Shown here: piece after piece, positions 46,320-56,814 of the stretch
Layout: each line of letters opens with the position of its first letter
Numbering within the stretch: position 1 is the stretch's first letter
Assembly (NCBI GenBank): GCA_023376005.1
Contig: CM042145.1
Coordinates: forward strand, 19,534,812 to 19,598,811
Origin: Doryteuthis pealeii
Taxonomy: Eukaryota > Mollusca > Cephalopoda > Myopsida > Loliginidae
Length of the DNA stretch: 64,000 nt
Direction: 5' to 3'
The notes under the pieces: model-generated
What the model was told of the DNA's origin: nothing
The model's input: the letters and a program-made list of their open reading frames with translations, nothing else
Databases searched by the model: none
Program-made: the position numbers and the translations under genes

Positions 46320-46605
46320 TTACCAACCCCTCTGCATGAGCAGGATGCAACACAAGGTCAATTTCTTAAGCAGAGTTTAATAGGTTTGAATTTCCTTCTC
46401 CTAGACTGGTTGCCTAATCAAGGTTGAAGAACCCAGTCTACCTTACTATTTACCGATAGCTGGCGAGAGATTAGATATTCATACCTTTCCCAAGAGTATT
46501 AGCGCTATGTGAAATGCAAACAGCTGCGTTCAGGATTTGAACTCGTCTTGTGATGCCCATTTTCTACAACAGTAACCATTACACCACATACACCTCCACA
46601 TGAAT
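46320..46605 (-). mobile_element. tRNA-derived SINE, family C
   Basis: Minus-strand copy with body CATACCTTTCCCAAGAG and head TTACACCACATACACCTCC. It begins one base after the end of tandem Helitron copy 2. Confidence 0.75.
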
Positions 46606-46624
46606 TTTGACTCATGGAGTAGTG

Positions 46625-46935
46625 GATATAGGCGTTGAGTCAAGACAGTTCTGACAGTTATCTCTAGGCTGCAGGTTCAATCCTGGTCGAGGGCAACAGT
46701 AACATAGAATAATGATTAACACAGCTTAACACTTGTACCCAGTCATGGTTAGCAGAATGAGAACAGTATACCCCCTGCAGATTGAATAAAGGGTTGGGTT
46801 CAGATTTCCATGAAGGCTCCCGGTTACAAGAAGGTTCCTGAGTTTGACAAGAAATACCTGAAGAAGGCCAGAGGGCACATTGGCTGAAACATTGTACAGA
46901 TAACAATAAAGATGAGGACAATAGTCCAAATCAAT
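46625..46935 (-). repeat. Family E, longest copy
   Basis: From GGCGTTGAGTCAAGACAGTT through GCAGGTTCAATCCTGGTCGA (B-box-like) and AGAACAGTATACCCC to GAAGAAGGCCAGAGGGCACA and the end ACAATAAAGATGAGGACAAT. This suggests a SINE-like layout with the GATGAGGACAATAGTCC end as 3' tail. Confidence 0.65.
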
Positions 46936-46936
46936 A

Positions 46937-47247
46937 ATGCTGATAGCTTTTTAGTTTAGTCTGTCCTGGAACGCATGTATTTGATTTGAATGAGTCTCTG
47001 GGAAATTTGATGGGTCCCAACTAAAGTTTCTTAATAGATTATAGCGTTTTTATTTATGAACAACTAAAGCCGTCTACCCCATACAGTGTAATTTGTTTCC
47101 AAGAAAATATTGAAATTTATTTACAGTTAGCTGGAAATGGTAATGGAAGAAAACAAAACATTGGGAGGCATGGATTTGATTTTTCTGCGTCCTTTTAGAT
47201 TTTTATGTGTCCGTGATGCAGGACGCGTACCTATAAGCATCTCTGGT
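46937..47247 (+). mobile_element. DNA element family G, copy upstream of TMEM45 exon
   Basis: ATGCTGATAGCTTTTTAGTT at the left and TATAAGCATCTCTG at the right; the interior contains ATGGGTCCCAACTAAAG. It ends about 60 bases before the TMEM45 splice acceptor. Confidence 0.75.
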
Positions 47248-47306
47248 CCTAATAATACAAGTAATACAAATTCATTTTTATTGATTTTATTTTTTTTATT
47301 TTTCAG

Positions 47307-47359
47307 ATTGTGAATTAGTCTGCTTCAGTCTTTGACCAGCAGTGAATACTATCAACAGA
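47307..47359 (+). other. 5'UTR part of the TMEM45 coding exon, with upstream splice acceptor
   Basis: A T-rich tract at 47282-47303 ends in TTTCAG (AG at 47305-47306), a good 3' splice site 53 bases before the start codon. The exon segment carries an in-frame stop (47333-47335), so it is untranslated. This implies at least one upstream non-coding exon, which is not located with certainty. The acceptor lies about 60 bases after the end of a family-G DNA element. Confidence 0.6.
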
Positions 47360-48241
47360 ATGGGCACTTTTGCTGGACATGCCCTCCCTGGGACATTTTT
47401 TCTCATCTTTGCATTTTGGTACACAGTACAAATATTCAACCGGTATTTTCAATGCCAAAAACGAAATGCTCGTTTCACATCAACTGTCACCTTCCCCTGC
47501 ACATGTCTTTGTGGACGGCTACGGAAATGGCCTGTTGAAGCGGTCACTAAACTATTTTTTGCCACAGTTGGCTTCTGTGGTGAGATCATAACGGGGATGC
47601 CCAACGGTGTGTTTGTGTTTATGGGTAATGGTCAGCACGCTACAATGTTTTTTGCTTTTGGATTGTCAGGCATGCTTGAAATACTAACCTATTTCAAAGC
47701 GCCACTTCCTCCAGACACGGACTATATCTCCAATGTTCTTGCCTTCATGATAGAACTGGTTCTTTTTCATTTTCACCTTCATGGTCGAACAGCCTTAGAC
47801 GTTCTGTTGCACATTCTTCTCATTTACATAATTTCTGCCAACCTGATTTCAATTTTCATTGAAATGAAATTCCGACACAATGTCTTGGCACCGCTTGCTC
47901 GAACATACTTCATCATGCTCCAGGGGACTTGGTTCTGGCAAGTTGGATTCATTCTGTACTCTCCATTCCCGACGTCATCGCATTGGAAGGCAGACGACCA
48001 CGATGAGATGATGATTGCTACAATGTACTTTGCATGGCACAGTATTGCTTGTTTTATCGTTATGCTGCTGATTGGTGCTGTGGTGAGCTGCTACCAAAAG
48101 GGACGTAATGTCACATTTGATGACGATGATATGATAATGAAACGCCTGATTCATACAGGTACTAACGGACAGACTGTAGTAAGCCTTCACGATGAGAGTG
48201 AAAGTGATGTTGAATATCAAAAACCTGCAATGGTCAAGTAA
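47360..48241 (+). CDS. TMEM45: TMEM45-family multi-pass membrane protein, complete, single coding exon
   Basis: The 293-residue protein belongs to the TMEM45 (DUF716) family of small multi-pass membrane proteins, which in vertebrates sit in endosomal/lysosomal or plasma membranes; their biochemical function is poorly defined. Seen here: the N-terminal GHALPG motif (residues 6-11) leading into a first hydrophobic segment (about 9-26); a Cys-rich loop (CTCLC, 47-51); hydrophobic segments at about 65-86, 94-112, 123-140, 146-167, 183-201 and 219-242; a histidine cluster FHFHLHGR (136-143); LQGTWFWQVGF (187-197); and an acidic hydrophilic tail (DDDD at 254-257, then SESD). Length matches the family (about 275-300). 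The ATG at 47360 is the first in-frame ATG after an in-frame TGA at 47333-47335, and it places GHALPG at the N-terminus as in relatives. No intron interrupts the coding region. TAA stop at 48239-48241. Whether it is the A or B paralogue cannot be said. The family call is firm. Confidence 0.93.
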   Translation: MGTFAGHALPGTFFLIFAFWYTVQIFNRYFQCQKRNARFTSTVTFPCTCLCGRLRKWPVEAVTKLFFATVGFCGEIITGMPNGVFVFMGNGQHATMFFAFGLSGMLEILTYFKAPLPPDTDYISNVLAFMIELVLFHFHLHGRTALDVLLHILLIYIISANLISIFIEMKFRHNVLAPLARTYFIMLQGTWFWQVGFILYSPFPTSSHWKADDHDEMMIATMYFAWHSIACFIVMLLIGAVVSCYQKGRNVTFDDDDMIMKRLIHTGTNGQTVVSLHDESESDVEYQKPAMVK

Positions 48242-49368
48242 ACTATGCCCTCCCTCCTCCATTTTGTTGTTATTGTTTTGTTTTTGTTTTTCTTTCTGGA
48301 TTAACAAATCTTTTAAGAAATTTTTCATCTTGTAACTGTATTCATCAATTTCCCATGATGCCTCACTAACTGTTTATTTTACTTTGTTTCTCATAACTCA
48401 CCAATCTTTTTCTTTTGTTAATGATTAGAATTCATCAGTTCTGCCTATTTCAGAAGCTAATCTAAAAAGTAAGGGGTCACTTGGAATTCTATTCAATTTT
48501 TATCTCTCAATCTAAAAAAAAAGAAAATCTCTCTAGTATAATTAAGTGAATTTTAATTGAATCTAAAAATATTTTTTTATTGCTCTTACAAATAAGAAAG
48601 AATATTTTAAATATATTTTAAATGATGAATCTTTAAAAAAAAAGAAAAAAAGAAAAAAAAAAAAGCTATGCATAGTCTTTTAATTTTGTAGCCATTAGAT
48701 TAAAATTTCTACCATTTTATGAATTTAATATCAGAAACTTTTTCATTAACAGTCATATCATCTAAAATAATTAGTATTAACAGAAGTGATAATTCTATTT
48801 ACTAATTAAATAATTAAATTTTTTTTATTTATTTTTTTATTTAAACTTTCTAAAACTTTTTCATTAAGTTTTTTTTTATCAGTCATTTAAACAATTTTCC
48901 ATAAAGATTTATTTTTTGGTGTGTGGTGTGTGTGTATCATCAATTTGCATTTTTGTATGTGTGTGTGTATGCCACGACTTAGCATTTGTTTTGTGTGTGT
49001 GTGTGTGTGCATATGTCATGACTTATCATTTGTTTTGTGTGTGTGTGTGCGTGCGTATGCCACGACATAGCATTTGTTTTTGTTTTTGTGTGTGCATGTA
49101 TGCCACGACTTAGCATTTGTCTGTGTGTGTGTCAGTGTGCGTATGCCACAACTTAGCATTTGTTTTGTGTGACTTTGCTTTTTGTGTGTGTGTGTGTGTA
49201 ATCTACGACTGTGTATGTGTGTGTGTATACTATGATCTTTCTTTTTTGTGTGTATGTATGCTATGGCTTAGCATTTGTGTATGTGTATGCCATGACTTAG
49301 CATTTTTTCCTCCTAAATTATCATGTGATTGTTTTTTCTTCACTTACAGCAAAATAAGAAATTGAATA

Positions 49369-49401
<33 letters not shown>

Positions 49402-49570
49402 GCTCAGCATTTAATTATATACCAATTGTATAAAGTATGGCCTTAAGTAGCTAGTCATCTTTTAATCATTTTCCTCAGTTTCAAGATTCCCAAAATGTTG
49501 TCTATCAGAATTTCTCTGACACATTCTCCTGAGACTGAAAATCATAAAAAAAAAAAAAAATAATAATAAA
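48242..49570 (+). other. Probable 3'UTR and downstream flank of TMEM45
   Basis: AT-rich sequence without open frames follows the stop codon. It contains the GT-rich minisatellite at 48919-49310, an (ATT)n run at 49370-49400, and an AATAAA hexamer at 49565-49570 that could serve as a polyadenylation signal. The true transcript end is not determined by the sequence. Confidence 0.35.
48919..49310. repeat. GT-rich minisatellite downstream of TMEM45
   Basis: About seven units, each (TG)n followed by TATGCCACGACTTAGCATTT, with 40-60-bp spacing. Confidence 0.88.
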
Positions 49571-49919
49571 GATACAAACATGGATTTTTTAAAATGACTT
49601 TTTTTTCTTTTCTTTTTCCATGTGACTGATTGTAATTCTTGTTATTCAATTTATTGTTATGGTTTTTATAAAATGAAGAAAAAATGACAACAAAAAAAAT
49701 CAAGAGAATATTTTAATTGTTGAAAAAAAACAAAAACAATTTGTTCTTGTATTTTTTAAAAATTCATTTTGTGTTTGTGTATGTTTTGTGGCAATGAGCA
49801 GGGTGGACACGAAATAGATTAACTGAGAGAAACTGAAGAAATTGGCTAAAAATACTTCTGGCACAGATTCCTCTATCCAAGAATCAACTCATGGTCTCCC
49901 AAACACTGAGCTTAAATAG

Positions 49920-50543
49920 TGTTGTATAGCGGCCTTCTTCGCTACTCTAAATCGTGTATCTGTATACGTTGCGGGTATATATGTAGTAGTCGGCTACTAC
50001 CGACTCCTGGACTTCAATAAACAACAGATACATATATACAAAAATAGGACCCTTCTTTATTTCTCTTCGGTGTGTGGTAGGTGATGGGCGTAGAGCTTCA
50101 CAATGAAAATGCCGGTGGCTGGCGAAGACTGCGATGAGTGTTCACAGTGGAAAATGCCTGAGGGTTGACGGGAGATGTTATCTTCTTGGCTGCCGCTGGG
50201 ATCTCTCTGACTGACTGTCGGCTCGAACCGTGTGGCCTTTATAGCAATAGATACTCCTACACATCTTTATCTTTTGATCTGATAACGGATCTTTGTTATA
50301 TATTTCTTTATCTTCCCCCTGCTTCTTTGACCGGAAAGCCTCTTTTTTAAATATATATTTTTATATTTCTCATTTCTCTTTGTCTTTTTTCCGGGCGAGG
50401 ACAATACAACATTAGGCAGCTCTCTCTAACTGCCTTCCTCAAGGTGGCTGTTGATTGGTCAATGAAAATTATCAACTAGCACCACAATTGATCCTCTCCA
50501 AACAGGCAATTTACCAAGGGCGGATAACTCTGTTATCCTGACA
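49920..50543 (-). mobile_element. Probable solo LTR
   Basis: On the minus strand it begins TGTCAGGATAACAGAG and ends GGCCGCTATACAACA (TG...CA). A TATA box CTATAAAGG lies at 50235-50243 and an AATAAA at 50056-50061. That order and spacing fit an LTR of a Gypsy/BEL-type element. No primer-binding site, internal region or clear target duplication was seen, so the boundaries and class are inferred. Confidence 0.45.
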
Positions 50544-51328
50544 CTTTTTTTCTATTTTCATCAAATTATCTGTAAAGCTTTAGGTTTTCCCATTGCTTTC
50601 TGGGGAAAAAACTGTCTTCTATTTATTTATTTTTTTAATTTCTCACTCATGTATAATAGTAATGCTCATAAATATTTGAACAGGCATAACATCTGTTTTT
50701 ATTGCCTTGGATATGCAGAAGCCATTAAAAATTTTAAGCAAAGGTAGGATCAGAATTAACTTACTCGATTATTAACTCTTTGGAAAAAATAATGTAAGTT
50801 CGTCTTGTAAGATTCTAAGTGATAATACTTGAAGATAAAACTCCGACAAGGATTGATGGACAAAACATTTTATTTACAGCACAAGAATTAACAGGGTACA
50901 TAATACATAGAGGTGTACATAAACATACATACATAAGTAGTATAAATACATGTACAAGAATAGAGATAATGACACATTCATGAATGGTAAAATACAAGAT
51001 ATTTAGGTATCAAAGAGATACCTAAATGTACATAAAAACATAGTTACGGATACATGACTAAAGGATAGTCATATATCGTATACAAGACTTACTAGCAGTG
51101 AGTGGCCAGTGTCAAGGGCCGAAGCCCCAACAAGAAGGGGGTAGACAGTCTAACCCATAGTCTCACGTAGGTCGAGCAACAGGAAAAGAGAAAGAGACAT
51201 TCAAATCAGCCGCTTAAATATCAAAGGCCCCTAGCGAAACTAAACGGGCAGACAACTCCCCAGGCGAATACGAAAATAATGCCTACAGTCTTTTCAGTCT
51301 CCTTGAATGTTGAATAAGATTTTAGAAT
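50544..51328. other. Unassigned sequence
   Basis: 50800-51060 is ACATA-rich; 51090-51290 is GC-richer with no recognisable frame. It could be retroelement sequence linked to the LTR candidate, but no evidence joins them. Confidence 0.35.
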
Positions 51329-51730
51329 GTGTATTATTTGGATTATTCAAAGTATTGTCCTCATCTTTATTGTTATCTGTACAATGTTTCGGGTGATATG
51401 CACTCCGGCCTTTTTCAGGTATTTTTTGTCAAACTCTGGTACCTTCTCTTCATAATCGGGAACCTTCTCGGAATTTTGAAACCAACCCTTTATTCAATTC
51501 ACGGGGGAGGGGATACTATTCTCATTCCTCTAATCAATGTTCAAAGTTCCATGAAATCTCCCAATTGTGTACAACAAGAAGGTTCCTGAGTTTGAAGAGA
51601 AGATAACCAAGTCCAACAAGAAATACCTGAAGAAGGATGGAGGGCATATTGGCCGAAACGTTATACAGATAACAATAAAGATGAGGACAATAGTCCGAAT
51701 AATACAAATTATCAGGTCTCATCTAAAAAA
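51329..51730. repeat. Two family E copies as an inverted pair
   Basis: Arms 51340-51470 and 51570-51706 are inverted copies (TTGTCCTCATCTTTATTGTT and AACAATAAAGATGAGGACAA at the outer ends) around about 100 bp. Confidence 0.7.
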
Positions 51731-52728
51731 AATTCAGAGAAATAAGATTTTAGAATCATAGAAAAAAACTGTTTGTTTTTTTTTGTTTTTGTTTTTTTTT
51801 TTTAAATAGGTAAAAAAAAAACTATTAAAAAAATTTTTTTTTTTAATTTAATTTTGTTTAAAAATTATTTTCAAGAAATTTAACATTTAGAAGCACAAAA
51901 CATGACTAAATACATTGATTTGCAATAAAGAATTGTTTCTTGTATAATGTTTGTTTTTTAAGTCTCAAAATGAAGTGATTTGATGCAAATTGTTTGTTTA
52001 TTTGCTAAAATACTTATGAGCAGTACTTATGTATGTGTGTGTGTGTGTGTGTGTGTTGAAAGGATAAATAAAGGAAAGAAAATGTTGAATGGACAAAAAT
52101 GGTTTAATGAAATGCCAACACGTGTTTCGGTGGAGAGTTTGTCCATGTACACAATGTATTCTATTTATTTTTATTTTTTAAAAGAATTTTTTTATTTTGA
52201 ATATGAAATGAAATAATAATAATAATAGAAAAATATAAGCTATTTAAGTATACAAAGAAAACAGCCTTCTTCAGGGCAAAATGTTTGATATTTGAAGTTA
52301 AGACGGTCAAAATACAGAGAATTTAGAAGTATTTGAAAAAAGAATTTATATATATATATATATATAAACAGGTTAATTGGTGTTGGGAATAGTTCTAAGC
52401 AGAGCCTTTTTTAATATCAAAATTGGTATAGTCGATGTTGAGAACTCAATGTACAATAATTGGGGAATTATATACAGTGCAATACGTTTAGCAAAGAAAG
52501 AAAAGGCTTAAATACTGGTCATATTAACAGTTTACTTCCACCAATATTAATCCGCTTCATCAAACCGTGAATCTTAAGGATTTCCATAGTCTGATGAAGC
52601 TGATCAATACCAGTGGAAATAAATTTATAACTGGTAATGACAAATATTTAAGTTTTTTTTTTCTTTGAGATATATGCTATATCTATAAGTAAAGAGTGCT
52701 CAATATCATTGATAATGCATGTATATCT

Positions 52729-52851
52729 AAGTGAGGTAGCGTGGACATGAAGTCAATGGCGCTTGGTAACGGACACTTTTTTGCCTAGGCAATTTTCAAA
52801 ACTGTCAGTTACCAAGCACCGTTGACTTTATCTCCATACTACCCCAACTTA
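52729..52851. mobile_element. Short palindromic MITE
   Basis: AAGTGAGGTAGCGTGGACAT at the left pairs with the complement of the right arm ending CATACTACCCCAACTT. GGCGCTTGGTAAC/GTTACCAAGCACC pair in the inner arms; about 123 bp in all. Confidence 0.6.
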
Positions 52852-52996
52852 TATGTATATTGTTTGGTAAGTTCTTAATTGTGCCGGAGTGGGGTGGGGT
52901 GGTTACCATACAATGACATCATTATTTGAATGAGATCTTCATTAATTCTTTGAAACTATTCAAAATGATTTCTCCAGGGGACATTTCTATGTTCGG

Positions 52997-53050
52997 ATAG
53001 ACAGGGAACACCTGAAGAAGGCTGGAGGATACAGCAGCTGAATTGAGTAT
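52997..53050 (-). repeat. Family E fragment
   Basis: GAACACCTGAAGAAGGCTGG and AGGATACAGCAGCTGAATTG; a further scrap, CACAATAAAGATGAGGACAA, lies at 53325-53344. Confidence 0.5.
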
Positions 53051-53392
53051 CTGGCCGCCATCCTTGGCCAGATGTAAAAGGACTTAAAGTAAATAAGTAA
53101 GTCAATAAGTATCCGGTGGTAGGTCCGTCCAAGATGATCCAAGTAGCAGTGAGATAAGATTAGAATCGGGCAGTATAAATACACCAACAGCAGCAGCAAC
53201 AGCACTGCCAGTGATTGGATAAGAAGGCTAGTCACATGGTAGTCGATGAGTCTATAAGTAGAAGTGACTACTTGCCTCATGCCTTATATACAACAAAAAT
53301 TCCAACAGTTGTGTTTTTATATACCACAATAAAGATGAGGACAACAGTTAAAAAAAAAAGAAAAAAAGGCAAAATTAACTACAAAATAAACT

Positions 53393-54155
53393 CAGTGATG
53401 CTGATAGCTTTTTGATTTAGTGCGTCCTGGGACGCACATATTTGCATTGAATGAGTCCCCCGGGAAAATTAATGGGTCCCAACTAAAGTTTCTTAATAGA
53501 TTGTAGGGTTTTATTTATGATCTGGGGAAATAACTAAAGCAGCCTAAATAACTAAAGCCGCCTAAATCCTACCTTGTAACCTATCCTGTGAAATTCATTT
53601 TTAAGAAACTCTTGAAATGTATTTCCAATTAGTTTGAAATGATGAGGGAAGAAAAGAGAAAAATACTGGGACGCATAGATATGATTTTACAGTAATCTGA
53701 ACATTAGCTACATAAATGAGTAACCTCCCCTTGTTTATTTCACTTTGAGGAAGCCATATATTTTGCTCGGCCATTTTCATTTCACTGTAAATCTACACTG
53801 AAAATACGAATTTGTTCGATAATGATGCATGTTTTAACACGAAAATATCATAAAATGTGTTCTTGATAACAATTAAGTTCATTTCAAATAATGCGCAAGC
53901 ACAATTGAGAACAGATTTTATGATATTTTCTTGTTAAAACATGCAGTTGTATCGATTCAAACAAATTCGTATTTTCAGTGTAGATTTACGGTGAAATAAA
54001 AATGGCCAACCAAAATATATGGCTGCCTCAAAGGGAAATAAACAAGGGTAGGTTACTCTCATTTATGTAGCTAATGTTCAGATTACTGATTTTACTGTAT
54101 CCTTCTAGGTTTTTGTGTGTCAGGGACGCAGGACATGTATCTATCAGCATCTCTG
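53393..54155 (+). mobile_element. DNA element family G, copy split by nested MITE
   Basis: It starts CAGTGATGCTGATAG and ends CTATCAGCATCTCTG. Family-G sequence runs 53393-53690 and resumes at 54096, with the fold-back MITE and its duplicated GATTTTAC between. Confidence 0.85.
53691..54087. mobile_element. Fold-back MITE with 8-bp target duplication
   Basis: Inverted arms of about 190 bp each (ends AGTAATCTGAACATTAGCTA) surround a short centre; total 397 bp. GATTTTAC stands directly on both sides (53683-53690 and 54088-54095). The element sits inside a family-G repeat. The family-G copy at 14628-14908 shows the uninterrupted site with a single GATTTTAC. The 8-bp duplication fits hAT, P or Merlin elements; the superfamily is inferred only from TSD length. 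Confidence 0.9.
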
Positions 54156-54186
54156 TATTTTATTATGATAATCTATCTTCTATCTA

Positions 54187-54595
54187 TCTATACATATATA
54201 AAGGGCAGTTGTGTGTATGTGTATGTCCAGAGAAAACTTTGAAAATAAAACAATTAATGACAAAGTAAATATATATACACATTAAATATCACCAGGGCTT
54301 GGTTTTTTAGAAAAAATAATAGAGATTTGATTTATATTCATGAAGATAATTAAAAAATAAAATTTGAATGATAACAGCATGGAATATTTTTTTTCATTTA
54401 ATATTTTAGATAGTAGACATTAACATTTCTTTTCAGAGTAGCTGGATCAATGCAAGGTTGTTTTTTTTTTTTACATAGGGATTTAAATGGAGCATCCCAT
54501 GAAGATTCAACTCACGATTCAGTAATAATGGTTCTGCGACACTAACTTTTAAAAAATCGCCCTCTACCCAGGCGACGCCGGGTAGCCGCTGCTAG
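54187..54595 (+). mobile_element. Non-autonomous Helitron, family N, complete 409-bp copy
   Basis: It begins TCTATACATATATAAAGGGC after A (54186). It ends with the hairpin CTACCCAGGCGACGCCGGGTAG shape (arms CTACCC/GGGTAG, 54574-54585), spacer CCGCTG and CTAG (54592-54595) followed by T. These are canonical Helitron ends. Near the 3' end (54485-54540) it contains a minus-strand piece of SINE family D, either captured or inserted. Confidence 0.8.
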
Positions 54596-54868
54596 TAACT
54601 AATAAAGGATTTATTCTTCTGTGTTGCTTTTGGTGATATCAAATTTTGATTAATCCATTCTTTGTATTGATTCACACAATAAAAATCCATGGGTGAAGAA
54701 CGGAAATTCTTTTCCATAGGAATGTTGGCTTTGAGCAATATACTGTAAGCGTATCATAGAATGTCTCTTCAGTGTTATCTCATGATCAGGATAAGACAGG
54801 TCTTCTTTCTTACCTACTATTAGTACCATGTAAACTTTATTATATTATTATAATCTTTATTATATTCA

Positions 54869-55493
54869 CTAGCAAATATATGCACCCTCCAGGTGCAAGT
54901 ATTTAAGTTTTAATATAATAAAATATCATGTTAAATTAGAAAGGCTAATGAAACTGAATAAGAATGCAGATAAAAAGATTTGGAACAGAGGGGGTATGAT
55001 TGAAAAATAGAACAACTTTGAAACTAACTCTTCCATCATTTGCCTTTACTCCCGTCTTTCATTGGTAAATTTTCCTAATTTAACTATTTAGTTAAAATAA
55101 TTACAGTTATTTCTTCTTGTTAACGGATTTCTTTTAAGATTTATCCTTGAGATTTTTGCTCATATTCAATAAGATAAAACCTAATAATTAGAAATCAATA
55201 ATACTAAGCATATATTTATTAAAATCAAATTTTTAAGATCAATATGCAAATTAGCCTTCCCATTCATTCTGTAATCCGCTATTTTGTTGTATATATAAAT
55301 ACAATTGCATGTTATTAGTATGTAGATATGATCAACAATCTTAATGATGTAAAACAATTTTATTAATAATTGAGGTTTAAATAGAAATAAAATCATGAAG
55401 AATGTGATGTAAATAACTAAGGGAATTGAGACTTGTATAGTAATATAGTTTCGGTTACAGACAGACAACCCCACAATCTCTATTATAATAAGA
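54869..55493 (-). mobile_element. Non-autonomous Helitron, family H
   Basis: This is a complete copy. CTAG is at 54869-54872, preceded by A, and is followed inward by the hairpin GCACCCTCCAGGTGC. The TC end (GA on +) is at 55492-55493, followed by T. Internal sequence aligns along its length with the tandem pair at 45025-46318. Confidence 0.85.
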
Positions 55494-55775
55494 TAATATC
55501 TAAAACATTTTTGGATTGTCTCTAATCCCGCTAAAAGCCAAGCCTCTGAAACATTCGTTTAATCAACCATTGTTCAAAAAATTCAGGGAGACAAGTAGAT
55601 AGTTACCATAGTTTGCCTCGTTCAGCTGGAGGGCACAATAGTGGGGGCACCTAGTGACAAGTAAGCTCACTCTCAATGTTTAGCTTGCTAGCTATCTGTC
55701 TTTGGTAGGCATCCCAGCAACAGAAGAAGCAGTGAACATGAAATGCCAAAATACATTAAAAAAAGCCTATTCTTA

Positions 55776-55990
55776 CCCGCTACAAGTATTACCTGTTACC
55801 TGGTCTTCTCTCTCGCCCGCTACAAGTATTACCTGTTACCTGGTCTTCTCTCTTGCCCGCTACAAGTATTACCTGTTACCTGGTCTTCTCTCTCGCCCGC
55901 TACAAGTATTACCTGTTACTTGGTCTTCTCTCTCGCCCGCTACAAGTATTACCTGTTACCTGGTCTTCTCTCTCGCCCGCTACAAGTACC
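55776..55990. repeat. 40-bp tandem repeat, five copies plus a partial
   Basis: Unit CCCGCTACAAGTATTACCTG followed by TTACCTGGTCTTCTCTCTCG, starting at 55776, 55816, 55856, 55896, 55936 and (partial) 55976; nearly identical. Open frames here are repeat artefacts. Confidence 0.95.
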
Positions 55991-56000
55991 ATGTAAACTA

Positions 56001-56544
56001 GTATTACCTGTTACATGGTCTGTTTACTGGCAACTAAACTGGCACCCCCATTAGGCATGCCTTGGCTTGTCTGATAAGGTGGGTGTGTGGTCACCCAGCA
56101 TCTCTAAAAACAAGAGCTGTCAAAGGGTGGATGAGCTCCAGGGGAGCCAACGGCCATCCACATCGATAGCACTAGGATTGGGGTACTTATTACACACACA
56201 ACACAACCTGGCTCTAGTGTGCAAACGCTGGGGCTTCCGGGGAGGCTTGCCTCTCGTGAAGTGACTCAATACTACCCAAGACAGCACCCTGCAGCAGCTC
56301 GACAGCCCAGTTGTCTCGGACTTTCCCCTGCCACTGGACCAACTGCAAGACTACCAATATAGTGGACTGGGGTCTGTGCGACCTCTTTCCACTTAAGAAA
56401 TCTCACACACAAGTTTCACTTATTTTATGGGGCCGACAAAAGTTTTAGGCCTTCTTGACAATAGACTTTCTCTCCCATTGGGCCCGCTGAGAACTATTAT
56501 CCCAGCTAGCATTTTAGGTACTTTATAGCATAGTTATTTACTAA
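56001..56544. other. GC-richer unassigned block
   Basis: About 500 bp of balanced composition follows the 40-bp satellite. Stops occur in all frames. It may be retroelement untranslated sequence, but no match is known. Confidence 0.35.
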
Positions 56545-56660
56545 ACCTGGCTTAGATGTGGTACAAGGCCAGGAGTATGGGGGTGCCCATTGAGAATCAA
56601 ACTCACTAACAATGGTTTGTAAATCTATCTTGCTAACCATTACACCATGTAAGGTTGCCG
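56545..56660 (-). mobile_element. tRNA-derived SINE, family D
   Basis: Minus-strand copy: GGTACAAGGCCAGGAGTATG body and GCTAACCATTACACCATG head. Confidence 0.65.
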
Positions 56661-56814
56661 ACTTTATAGTATAAATATAAGAATTCTGAATATTGCATAC
56701 CTGAGTGGGTATTTATGGGGTAGTTAGTTGGTTGGTTTTCTACCAATCAGATATTTTGAGATCCTTTCCTGCTGTTATATATCCGTATCAAACATTGGGT
56801 AGGATAAAGTGCCC

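Noticed and set aside
47342..47359. Upstream extension of the TMEM45 frame beginning at a GTG
   Set aside because: GTG is not a usual eukaryotic start; the ATG at 47360 puts the conserved GHALPG motif at the family position.
52529..52620. Imperfect inverted repeat (ATTAATCCGCTTCATCA / TGATGAAGCTGATCAAT)
   Set aside because: Too short and too imperfect to separate from AT-rich background.
55702..56054. Overlapping ~100-codon frames in the 40-bp repeat
   Set aside because: A 40-bp unit shifts frame each copy, and the frames only reflect its lack of stops.
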